A stretch of DNA of 64,000 nucleotides from Buddleja alternifolia (lineage: Eukaryota > Streptophyta > Magnoliopsida > Lamiales > Scrophulariaceae). The translations under genes were made by a program, and so were the position numbers. Where the stretch lies: assembly GCA_019426215.1 (NCBI GenBank), contig CM033396.1:33275154-33339153 (forward strand), given 5' to 3'. How positions within the stretch are numbered: position 1 is the first letter of the stretch; every line of letters starts with the position of its first letter. Below the pieces are notes generated by a model. It ran no database searches and had not been told where the DNA came from. It saw only the letters and a program-made list of their open reading frames with translations. Shown piece after piece: positions 23,585 to 33,922 of this stretch.

Positions 23585-25626
23585 AATATACATATTTTCA
23601 CACACACTACACACATTTTCACACACTACATATATTTTCACACATTTTACACACACTACACATATTTTCACACACTACACACCTTTTCACACACTACATA
23701 TATTTTCACATATTTTACACATACTACACATATTTTCACATATTTTACACACACTACACACATTTTCACACACCACATATTTTCACACATTTTACACACA
23801 CTACACATATTTTCACACACATATCTCATATTTTACACACACTACACGCATTTTCACATACTACACAAATTTTCACATACTACAGACATCTTCACATATT
23901 TTCATATATTTTACACACACTACACACATTTTTACACACTACATATATTTTCACAAACACTACACACATTTTCACACACTACACATATTTTTACACACAT
24001 TACACATATTTTCACATACACTACACATATTTTCACATATTTTACACTCACTACACACATTACACATATTTTCACATACACTATACAAATTTTCACACAC
24101 TACACATATTTTCACATATTTTACACACACTACACATATTTTCACATATTTTACACACACTACACATATTTTCACACACTACACATATTTTCACACATTT
24201 TACACACACTACACATATTTTCACACACATAGCTCATATTTTACACACACTATACACATTTTCACATACTATACAAATTTTCACACACTACAGACATCTT
24301 CACGTACTACACATATTTTCATATATTTTACACACACTACACATATTTTTACACACTACATATATTTTCACAAACACTACACATATTTTCATACACTATA
24401 CATATTTTTACACACATTACACATATTTTGACATACACTACACATATTTTCACATATTTTACACTCACTACACACATTACACATATTTTCATATACACTA
24501 TACAAATTTTCACACACTACATATATTTTCACACACACTACACATATTTTCACACCATCACACATTTTAGACATACTTTACACACACTACACATAATTTA
24601 CACACATATTATATATTTTACACACACTACACACATTTTACACACACAACACATATTTTCACACACAGATCACATATTTTACACACACTACACATATTTT
24701 ATACACACTACACATTTTTACACACACATCATATATTTTTCACACACAACACACATTTTCACACACACAGCACATATTTTACACATACTACACACATTTT
24801 CACATACTACAGATATTTTCACACACAAATCAAATATTTTACGCACATTACCCATATTTTACACACAGTAAACATATTTTCATACACACACATCACATAT
24901 TTTCACACACTACACATATTTTCACACACAAATCCCATATTTTACACACACCACACATATTTTACACACACTACACATATTTTCACACACACATCATATA
25001 TTTTTTACACACTACACATCACACATTTTACACACACGACACATTTTTACACACCACATATTTTCACACACAAATCACATATTTTACGCACACTACACAT
25101 ATTTTCACACACACACTACACATATTTTACACACACATCACATATTTTACACACACTACACATATTTTATACACACTACACATAATTTCACACACACATC
25201 ACATATTTTTCACATAGTACACATATTTTCACACACAAATCACATATTTTATACACATATTTTCACACACACATCACATATTTTACACACACAACACATA
25301 TATTCACACACACTACATATATTTTCACACACTACACATATTTTCACACACACATCACATATTTTACACACACTACACATATTTTCACACACTACACATA
25401 TTTTCACACTCACTACACATATTTTCATGCACTACACATATTTTCACACACACTACACATATTTACACACACTACACATATTTTCACACACACTACTCAT
25501 ATTTTTCACGCACTACACATATTTTTCACACACTCTACACATATTTTCACACACACTACACATATTTTCACACACTACACACATTTTCACGCACTACACA
25601 TATTTTGCCACACACTACACATATTT
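23585..25626 (+). repeat. Minisatellite, left arm of palindrome
   Basis: About 2.0 kb consists of variants of a roughly 20-22-base unit, cacactacacatattttca. Variation includes extra ca steps and tttaca for ttttca. The plus strand reads C/A-rich in this arm. Open frames across it are composition artefacts. Confidence 0.9.
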
Positions 25627-28045
25627 TCACATGTAGTGTGTGAAAATATGTGTGAAAATATGTGTAGTGAGTGAAAATGTGTGTAGTGTGTGTGAAAATA
25701 TGTGTAGTGCGTGAAAATGTGTGTAGTGTGTGTGAAAATATCTGTAGTGTGTGTAAAATGTGTGATGTGTGTGTGCAAATATGTGTGGTGTGTGAAAATA
25801 TATGTAGTGTGTGAAAAGATGTGTTATGTGTGCAAAATATGTGATGTGTGTTTGAAAATATGTGTAGTGTGTGAAAATATGTATAGTGTGTATAAATATG
25901 TATAGTGTGTGAAAATATGTGTAGTGCGTGTAAAATACTTAAAAATGTGTGTAGTGTGTGAAAATATGTGTAGTGTGTGTGAAAATATGTATAGTGTGTG
26001 AAAATATGTGTAGTGCGTGTGAAAATATGTGTAGTGCGTGGAAAATATGAGTAGTGCATGTGAAAACATGTGTAGTGCGTGTGAAAACATGTGTAGTGTG
26101 TGCGAAAATATGTGTAGTGCGTGAAAATGTGTGTAGTGTGTGAAAATATATGTAGTGTGTGTGAAAATATGTATAGTGTGTAAAAATATGTGTAGTGTGT
26201 GTGAAAATATATGTAGTGCGTGAAAAATTCGAGTAGTGTGTGTGAAAATATGTGTAGTATGTATAAAATATGTGTAGTGTGTGTAAAATATGTGAAGTGT
26301 GTGTAAATATGTGGTGTGTGTGAAAATATGTGTGGTGCATGAAAATGTGTGTAGTGTGTGTGAAAATATGTGTAGTGAGTGAAAATATGTGTAGTGTGTG
26401 TGAAAATATGTGTAGTGCGTGAAAATGTATGTAGTGTGTGTGAAAATATATGTAGTGTGTGAAAATGTGTGATGTGTGTGTGAAAATATGTGTAGTGTGT
26501 GAAAATATGTGTAGTGTGTGTGAAAATATGTGTTGTGTGTGTAAAATATGTGTAGTGTGTGAAAATATGTGTAGTGTTTGTAAAATAGGTGATGTGTGTG
26601 TGAAAATATGTGTAGTGAGTGAAAAATATGTGATGTGTGTGAGAAAATATATGTAGTGTGTATAAAATATATGTAATGCGTGGAAAATATGAGTAGTGTG
26701 TGTGAAAATATGTGTAGTGTGTGTAAATATGTGTAGTGGGTGAAAATATGTGTAGTGTGTGTGAAAATATGTGTAGTGCGTGCAAATGTGTGTTGTGTGT
26801 GTGAAAATATGTGTAGTGTGTGAAAATGTGTGATGTGTGTGTGAAAATATGTGTAGTGTGTGTGAAAATATGTGTTGTGTGTGTAAAATATATGATGTGT
26901 GTGTGAAAATATGTGTAGTGTGAAAATATATGTAGTGTGTGTAAAATATGTGATGTGTGTGTGAAAATGTGTGTAGTGTATGAAAAATATGTGATGTGTG
27001 TGTGAAAATATGTGTAGAGTGTATAAAATATATGTAGTCCGTGGAAAATATGAGTAGTGTGTGTGAAAATATGTGTAGTGTGTGTAAATATGTGTAGTGT
27101 GTGAAAATGTGTGTAGTGTGTGTGAAAATATGTGTAGTGTGTGGAAAATATGTGTAGTGTGTGTAAAATATGTGATTTGTGTGAAAATATATGTAGTGTG
27201 TGAAAATATGTGTAGTGTGTGTAAAATGTGTGATGTGTGTGTGAAAATGTGTGTAGTGTGTAAAAAATATATGATGTGTGTTTGAAAATATGTGTAGTGT
27301 GTGTAAAATGTGTGATGTGTGTGTGAAAATGTGTGTAGTGTGTAAAAAATATATGATATGTGTGTGTGAAAATATGTGTAGTATGTGTAAAATATGTGTA
27401 GTGTGTGTAAAATATGTGATTTGTGTGTGAAAATATATGTAGTGTGTGAAAATGTATGTAGTGTGTGTAAATGTATGTAGTGTGTGTAAAATGTGTGTAG
27501 TGTGTGAAAAATATATGTAGTGTGTGTAAAAATATGTTGTAGTGTGTGAAAAATATGTGTAATGTGTGAAAATATGTGTAGTGCGTGAAAATATGTGGAG
27601 TGTGTGTGAAAATATGTGTAGTGTGTGTAAAATATGTGATGTGTGTGTGAAAATATGTGTAGTGCGTGAAAATATGCGGAGTGTGTGTGAAAATATGTGT
27701 AGTGTGTGTAAAATATGTGATGTGTGTGTGAAAATATGTGTAGTGTGTGTGAAAATGTGTGTAGTGTGTGTGAAAAGATGTGTAGTGTGTGAAAAATGTG
27801 TGATGTGTGTGAAAATATTTGGTGTGTGAAAATAGGTGTAGTGTGTGTAAAATATGTGATGAATGTGTGAAAATATGTGTAGTGTGTGTAAAATATGTGG
27901 TGTGTGTGTGAAAATATGTGTAGTGTGTGTAAAATATGTGTCGTGTGTGTAAAAAGTGTGTTGCGTATGTGTCAAAAATGTTTAGTATGTGCAAAAAGTG
28001 TGTAAAAAATGTATTATGTGTGTAGAAAGTATGTATAAATATGTG
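25627..28045 (-). repeat. Minisatellite, right arm of palindrome
   Basis: About 2.4 kb consists of the same unit in reverse complement (tgaaaatatgtgtagtgtg). The switch point lies at about 25620-25632, where cacactacac is followed by atattttcac and then atgtagtgtg, leaving almost no spacer. Two overlapping minus-strand frames of 808 and 678 codons here, rich in His, Thr, Tyr and Phe, are products of the repeat and not genes. Confidence 0.9.
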
Positions 28046-28318
28046 CTAAACTCTATTTGACTTGATTCCATTTTGGGTCTACTCTGGGTCCAAGTTGGGT
28101 CCACTCTGGGTCCTTATACAAAACTTAGTTGGACCCGACCCAACCCAACCCGGACCCCACCCATACTGGACCCATGAATTTGGACCCATCATGGACCCGA
28201 CCCATAATGGACCCGACCCAACCCACCCATTTGCCACCCCTAGTTCAAAGTATTCTCAGTTGGGCCTTAGTTATAAATCAGTTTTACTAAGCCCAAAGCC
28301 CGTTCAAGATGGGTTTGA

Positions 28319-28844
28319 CTGTTGCTGCTCCATCGCACCTCGTTTCTTTTTCAGACGAGTCTTTTCCCTCTTTCGACGGATCTTGCACTCTTTGTGCCTT
28401 GGTGGTCCAGATCTGTTCATATTTTGACGGATCTTGCATTGTTAGAGCCTCGGCTGTGAATTTTTCCCTGCTTTTGCTGGTTCTAGTTCCCTCCACATCT
28501 TCAGATTGGAAGACGCATTGTTCGAATCAATTTCTCTGGGTCATTTTCTGGCATTTTCAGACGGATCCGGAATTTTGGTGATTTTTTTAAATCACCGGTT
28601 CGCTTCTTGATCTGTGCTAACTGGTGGCTTTGTTCGTTCTTTGTCTTCGAACTGCGATTACCTTCAGTTTCAAACTAATTCTTGACTATTTGTTCGCTTC
28701 CGCTACGTCTAATTATTTTTTCTGTATTTTTTTTATAACAAAAAATACAGTGGTAAATTGGCTTTTTCGTTTTTTATTTGGTCGATCTGTGGTTATAGAA
28801 GATTTCTGTGCTTTTCGTGTCTCAGTTATTTTTGGATTCACATT
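28319..28844 (+). other. Copia-1 leader
   Basis: This lies between the truncated LTR and the gag start. It carries the repeated phrase tcttgcactctttgtgcc and cgacggatcttgcatt in two related copies near 28375 and 28427. No primer-binding site (tggtatcagagc type) is visible, consistent with a deletion at the LTR junction. Confidence 0.5.
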
Positions 28845-29740
28845 ATGGCTGACACCACCTTATCCACCCCTGTGACCACCGTCTCAAATTTAGATTTTAG
28901 CAACCCGTTACACTTGCATGCCTTTGATTCCACTCACTACTATGAATTTGATACCTTATGTGCTCACTGGTTGTGAAAATTATGCCATTTGGAGTTGAGC
29001 CATGTCTATTGTGTTAACTGGTAAAAATAAATTGGGTTTTGTTTTGGGCGCTGTACCATATCCCACTGATCCTGTATTAGGGAATCAATGGGATAGGTGT
29101 CAACTCTGTTAGTAAAGATCTTTATGCTGGTTTGGTGTTTGCTAAGAAAGCATCTGATGTGTGGACTCAATTGAATTGTACATATAATAAAGTCGATGGC
29201 TCCAGAATCTTCTCTCTGCATCAAGAAATTTCTCAAATTCGTCAAGGTTCAAATACTATTGCTGTTTACTATTCCAAGCTTAAAATGTTGTGGGATGAAT
29301 ATGCTGCCCTTATTGCCTTGGCCCCATGTACTTGTGGTGCTTCTTCACATTCTGTGAAACATGATCAAAACTTGAAACTCATGCAATTTCTTATGGGGTT
29401 AAATGAGAAATATATGTCTGCCCGAAGTAATATCATGCTTCGTGTTCCCTTACTTGATGTTATGAGTGCTTTATATTATTTCTCAAGAAGAGTCTCATCG
29501 AACTATCTCTACTTACACAAGCAATATAAAACATGCTTCTATTTTTTCTGGACATCTAATAACCCAAAACAAAACAGACCTATTTGTGAAAACTGTGGTA
29601 TAACTGGTCATACTGTGGAACGTTGTTAAAAGATTATTGGTTTTCCTGACAACTATAGAGGAAAAAAGAAACCTGGGCAGAACCAGAATTTAAATAAAAA
29701 ATTAAATTCTGTTTTTTCTGATAAATCTGATTCTGTCCAG
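28845..29740 (+). pseudogene. Copia-1 gag (frameshifted)
   Basis: ATG 28845 begins MADTTLSTPVTTV. The frame closes at 28976, and gag resumes in other frames (ENYAIW; GKNKLGFVLGAV) before the long stretch 29132-29629. That stretch has the copia gag core (VWTQLNCTYNKVDGSRIF, KLMQFLMGLNEKY) and the zinc knuckle CENCGITGHTVERC near 29590, after which a Lys codon has become a stop. The capsid protein would package element RNA. A short deletion near 29100 and several stops make it nonfunctional. Confidence 0.8.
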
Positions 29741-30230
29741 GCTGAAATTTCGAATTTGTGCTTTACCTCTGAACAACACAACCAGATTCTTAAACTTTTA
29801 AGTGGGCAGAAAGGGTCTTGTGATAGCAAAGCCATTATGGCAGGTATATCATCTAACACCTCCTCTTTATCCACTCACCACAACGGTTGGATTGTTGACT
29901 CAGGGGCAACCGATCACATGGTTTCTTCCCCAAATCTGTTGTCTGAAATTAGCTCTGTTGGAAACCAACATATTTTTATTAATCTTCCTAATGGAAACAG
30001 TGCTAAAGTAACACATGTTGGGAAACTTGAATTACTTCCTGAAATTCTCTTACTTAATGTACTTGTGGTTCCGGATTTTTGCTATAGCTTGCTGTCAGTT
30101 TCTAAATTGACTAAAGACTACTCTTGTTGTGTCAAATTTTCTCAAGATTGTTGTATTTTTCAGGACCTTCAGAGTGGAAAACTGTTGGGGACTGGTAAGT
30201 AAGATGGAGGACTCTATTTCTTCCATCTGC
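29741..30230 (+). pseudogene. Copia-1 protease
   Basis: The ORF at 29756-30202 encodes a copia aspartic protease with the active-site block WIVDSGATDHM near 29890, followed by LPNGNSAKVTHVG and VLVVPDFCYSLLSVSKL. The frame ends shortly after LLGTGK with a TAA where pol normally continues. This enzyme would cleave the gag-pol polyprotein. Confidence 0.8.
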
Positions 30231-31100
30231 ATACAGGTTTCCCTTACCCTAAAAATAATGATCTTAAAATTTCCATAGTATGCTCTAGTTTCCTTTGGCA
30301 TAAATGTTTAGGTCATCCGTCGAATGTTTTAAAAGTCCTCAAATCCACTTTACATATCAATGGCTCAATAGAAACCAATCCATGTAATATTTGTCACAAG
30401 GCTAAACAAACTAGAGAGCCATTCCCTTTAAGTGAACACAAAACTACCAGACCCTTTGATCTTATACATCTTGACTTGTGGGGCCCGTCTAAAGTTGAGA
30501 GTCACGATGGTTTTAAATATTTCTTAACTATTGTTGATGATTTTTCGAGAGCTACTTAGGTGTACTTGTTAGTTTATAAATCTGACACTGTACCTATTCT
30601 TAAAGAGTTCTTTGTTATGATAAAACATCAGTTTTCAAAAAGTATTAAAATTGTTCGGTCGGATAATGGTACCGCGTTCACGAATAATGATTTTCGATCT
30701 TTCTTACGCAACTTAGGTGTTAAATAGCAATTAACTTGCGTTGACACACCTCAACAAAATGGAATTGTTGAACGTAAACATCGTCATTTGTTAAATGTTG
30801 CTCGTTCCCTTTTATTTCAAAGTAATTGCCCTATTGAGTATTGGTCCGAATGTGTTCTAACTGCCACATTTCTTATAAATCGTACTCCTAGTTCGGTTCT
30901 TCATGGAAAAACCCCCTTTGAAATTTAATTTGGCTTTGTACCAAAATTTGGTATTTTACGTGCCTTTGGATGTTTATGTTATGCTTTTGTGTTTTATAAT
31001 AAGGATAAGTTTGAATCTCGAGCTCATATATGTGTTTTCTTGGGTTATTGTGAAAATAGAAAAGCATACAAGTTACTTGACCTTGAGAATAATGACATTT
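30231..31100 (+). pseudogene. Copia-1 integrase (three in-frame stops)
   Basis: The pre-integrase zinc finger appears as LWHKCLGHPS ... CNICHKAKQ near 30293-30410. The catalytic core follows: HLDLWGP with the first Asp, SDNGTAF with the second Asp, and [14 protein letters not shown] with the Glu. Stops occur at about 30557, 30725 and 30926, each at a position where related elements have a residue. The integrase would join element DNA to the genome; this copy cannot produce it. Confidence 0.8.
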
Positions 31101-32690
31101 TTGTTTCTCGTGATGTTCAATTTTATAAAACTGTGTTTCCTTTCCATATTAACAATAAAATTTCTGCAGGTATTGAAGATTTCCTAGATAGCTCGATGGA
31201 CGTTGGCTCAGATTTCTCAGGTAAGTTGGTCGATGAGGACGACGCCGTATCCGAGTGTATCATCGTCAGTGGCACATATAGTGTTCCTCCCACTAGTGCT
31301 GAATCTGTTAATGTACCTAAAGATTCGTTATTTCCCGATAACATGGGCAAAAGAGCTGAGACCGCACCTCCACCTTCCCCTTCTCCTATAATATCTGCAG
31401 AATTGCAAAAATCTATTTGTGAGACTGATTCTGTTGAAGTTCAGCTAGAAAAATCTGTTTGTGAGACTGATTTTGTTGAAATTCAGCCTGCTGTTCCATT
31501 GCGTAAATCTGATCGTATTTCAAAACTGCCTTCTCATTTACATGATTATGATATGTCTGCATCTAATTCTGTTTGTCTTTACCCTTTGGTTAAGTCTTTG
31601 TGTTACTCTAGTCGTAGCTCTAGGCATCTTTGTTTTATTTCCAATATTGATGAAATACGAAAACCTACAAACTTTCTTGAGGCTCTCAAAGATAAAAATT
31701 GGAAAGCTGCCATGGACCTAGAAACGGATGCATTAGAAAACAATAACACTTGGATTTTAACAGATCTTCCCAAAGGTAGAAAACCAATTGGGTGCAAATG
31801 GGTGTATAAGGTTAAATATCTTTCTAATGGTAACGTAGAGCACTTCAAAGCTCGCCTTGTTGCCAAAGGGTATAGCCAAAGAGAGGGAATTGGCTACTTC
31901 AAAACTTTTTCACCGGTGGTGAAAATGGTTACAATTCGGTCTCTTCGCTCTATTATTGTCCAGAAAGATTGGCCTATCTTCCATCTAGATGGTAATAATG
32001 CTTTTTTGAATGGGGATCTCAATGAGGAAGTTTATATGTCTTTACCCATGGGATACTTTTCTAATGATGATACTAGGGTCTGTAAGTTGAAAAAATCGTT
32101 GTATGAGTTGAAACAAGCTCCTCGGCAATGGAATGAAAAATTTACTGAATGTTTAGAGCAAAATGGTTTTAAACAAAGTCTTCATGATTATTCCTTGTTT
32201 GTTAAGAATGTGGGATCTGTTTTTATTGCCTTGTTAATATATGTTGATGATATTGTTGCGACAGGAAATTCTATGGTTCATATTAACAAAGTCAAAGTTT
32301 ATTTAGATTCGCACTTCCATATTAAGGAGATCTTGGAGATTTAAAATATTTTTTAGGCATTGAATTTGCTCGTTCATCAAAAGGTTTATGCTTGAATCAA
32401 CGTAAGTATGTTTTAGAATTGCTTACAAATTTTGGTATGTTAGGTGCTAAACCCTCCCTTGTTCCTATGGAACAAAATCTGAAATTGGATCTTGAGATTA
32501 GCAATGATGACAAATACCTTGTTGATTTTACTAGTTATAAAAAGTTAATTGGTAAGCTTATATACCTTACTAATACTCGGCCTAATATCTCATTTTTTGT
32601 GCATGTTTTGAGTCAATTTATGCATGAACCTAAAGAGTCGCATTTGAAACTGCTTTGCGTGTTTTAAGATATTTAAAATCCTCTCCGGGT
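31101..32690 (+). pseudogene. Copia-1 reverse transcriptase
   Basis: The ORF at 30989-32344 runs from the integrase end through a variable linker into RT. Blocks are PIGCKWVYKVKYLSNG, RLVAKGYSQREGIGYFKTFSP, LDGNNAFLNGDL and the catalytic LLIYVDDIVATG near 32240. A frameshift at about 32340 moves the end of RT into 32392-32667 (NQRKYVLELL, LIGKLIYLTNTRPNISF). RT core residues are present, but the frame is broken downstream. Confidence 0.85.
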
Positions 32691-33190
32691 AGAGGTTTAT
32701 TCTTTCATAAAGATACTGCTTGTAAATTAGTTTGCTTTTTGTGACTCTGATTGGGTTGCGTGCCCCATATCTCGTAAATCTGTCACTGACTTTTGTATCT
32801 TTTTTGGAGATTCTTTAATTTCGTGGAAAAGTAAAAAACAAAAAACTGTCTCTAAATCGTCTGCTAAAGCAGAATATAGGTCTATGTCTCTTACGTGTAG
32901 TGAAATTGTTTGGATTTTAGGTATTTTCAAAGACTTAGGTCTATTCGGGTTGACCCCGGTTGATTTATTTTGTGATAATCAAGCAGATGTTCACATATCT
33001 TCTAATCCTATCTTTCACGAATGTACTAAACATATTGAAATAGATTGTCATGTAGTTAGAGGTTATGTGAAAAACAAAATTATCTCTACTAATTTTGTTC
33101 GTAGATATTCTTACTAAAGCTCTGGGACAGGTTAAACATGATGATCTCATAAGGCGATTGGGTTTGATTGATATATACGCACCTGCTGTC
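32691..33190 (+). pseudogene. Copia-1 RNase H
   Basis: Frame-shifted pieces encode copia RNase H: a degenerate DSDW block near 32748, [20 protein letters not shown] with the catalytic Glu near 32870, [11 protein letters not shown], and [13 protein letters not shown]. The last frame stops at 33115-33117, and the expected LTKAL block is read in another frame. Confidence 0.8.
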
Positions 33191-33194
33191 AGCT

Positions 33195-33560
33195 TGTGGG
33201 AGGGTGTTGAAGCCAATTCTGAAAATGGAAATACAAGCTTGACTTTGGTGCCTACAGTCCAATATGGTTCAAAGTATTCTAAGTTGGGCCTTAGTTATAA
33301 ATCAGTTTTACTAAGCCCAAAGCCAGTTCAAGATGGGTTCGAGGTCAACTCGAATTGACTGAAAGTTTAGGGACCTCTTTGCAAGAATTAAGTTAGAGGT
33401 TTAATACAAATAGCCTTAGTTGACTGTTTTGTACTAGAGTATTATAATCAGCACTATTTTGTTTCCTTTTTTGTAATCAGTATGCAGATTTCTCTACTGC
33501 AAGTTTGGTCTTCTTCAATAAAGTTTAATTTCTTGCTTTAGTTTTCTTTTCCAATATTCA
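33195..33560 (+). repeat. Copia-1 polypurine tract and 3' LTR
   Basis: The purine tract gtgggaggg (33195-33204) precedes tgttgaagcc at 33205. The LTR includes an A/T-rich signal region (aataaagtttaatttc near 33517), a plausible polyadenylation site. The terminus ccaatattca is assigned by TG...CA rule only. Confidence 0.7.
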
Positions 33561-33922
33561 GCCTTCACATATTTTATCATACGTATATTTCAAAGAGAAT
33601 TGATTTATTTATTATAGATTAATAAGTGAAAGTTAATCAGAAAAGATCATATGGAAAACAAAGAAATGGAAGTGCAGAAATAAAATATTACCCTATCATT
33701 AGAATTGAAAAGCTAAAATATAAGATTACCCCATCATGAGAAATCACACAAAAATAAATAGTATTATGTTTATTACATGCATACAATCATTTTTAACTCA
33801 AATTACATTATTCCATATTATGCTTATTTATATAATTTTAGTATAACACATATTAAAATCACAATAGAACAAGCTGCTCCATTTTATTTTAAGCATAATC
33901 GGGAAAACATAAACTATGTGCT
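33561..33922. other. Spacer downstream of the P450 gene
   Basis: AT-rich sequence without a supportable ORF. It lies 3' of the P450 stop codon on the minus strand and should hold its 3' untranslated region; a reversed tttatt-type polyadenylation signal is present near 33830. Confidence 0.4.

Larger units (their letters stand above)
23324..28242. mobile_element. hAT-type foldback element, non-autonomous
   Basis: The element has inverted ends taggggtggcaaaatgg and (right end, reversed) taggggtggcaaatggg. It is flanked on both sides by the exact 8-bp duplication gttcaaag (23316-23323 and 28243-28250), the hAT signature. Subterminal regions on both sides carry tandem variants of gggtccaacttg in inverted orientation. 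The interior is a large inverted minisatellite. No transposase is encoded, so mobilisation would need an enzyme in trans. Confidence 0.9.
23278..28318 (+). repeat. Copia-1 5' LTR, interrupted and 3'-truncated
   Basis: Bases 23278-23323 and 28243-28318 match the start of the 3' LTR at 33205, apart from a missing block of about 24 bases after ctgaaaat. The hAT element fills the gap between them. Identity with the 3' LTR stops after aagatgggtt, so the U5 end and the primer-binding site are deleted. Confidence 0.75.
23278..33560 (+). mobile_element. Copia-1: decayed Ty1/copia element with nested hAT
   Basis: LTR sequence beginning tgttgaagccaattctgaaa occurs at 23278 and 33205, flanking gag, protease, integrase, RT and RNase H in copia order. 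The 5' LTR is interrupted by a 4.9-kb hAT-type element and lacks its 3' part together with the primer-binding site. All coding regions contain stops or frameshifts. No matching target-site duplication was found, so the right end (ccaatattca) is an estimate. Confidence 0.8.

Noticed and set aside
24389..25905. Short Cys/Val- and His/Thr-rich ORFs on both strands
   Set aside because: They come from the same repeat and its complement.
25568..27994. Overlapping minus-strand ORFs of 808 and 678 codons rich in His, Thr, Tyr and Phe
   Set aside because: They are readings of the minisatellite in two frames. The repeat strand simply lacks stop codons. No domain, no start context and no codon bias support a protein.
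18187..28045. CRISPR-like or centromere-satellite arrays
   Set aside because: There are no conserved direct repeats with unique spacers and no cas genes; this is plant DNA. The arrays are confined to single transposons, so a centromere is not supported.
28287..28875. ORFs in the copia-1 leader
   Set aside because: No gag similarity before ATG 28845; they are chance frames.
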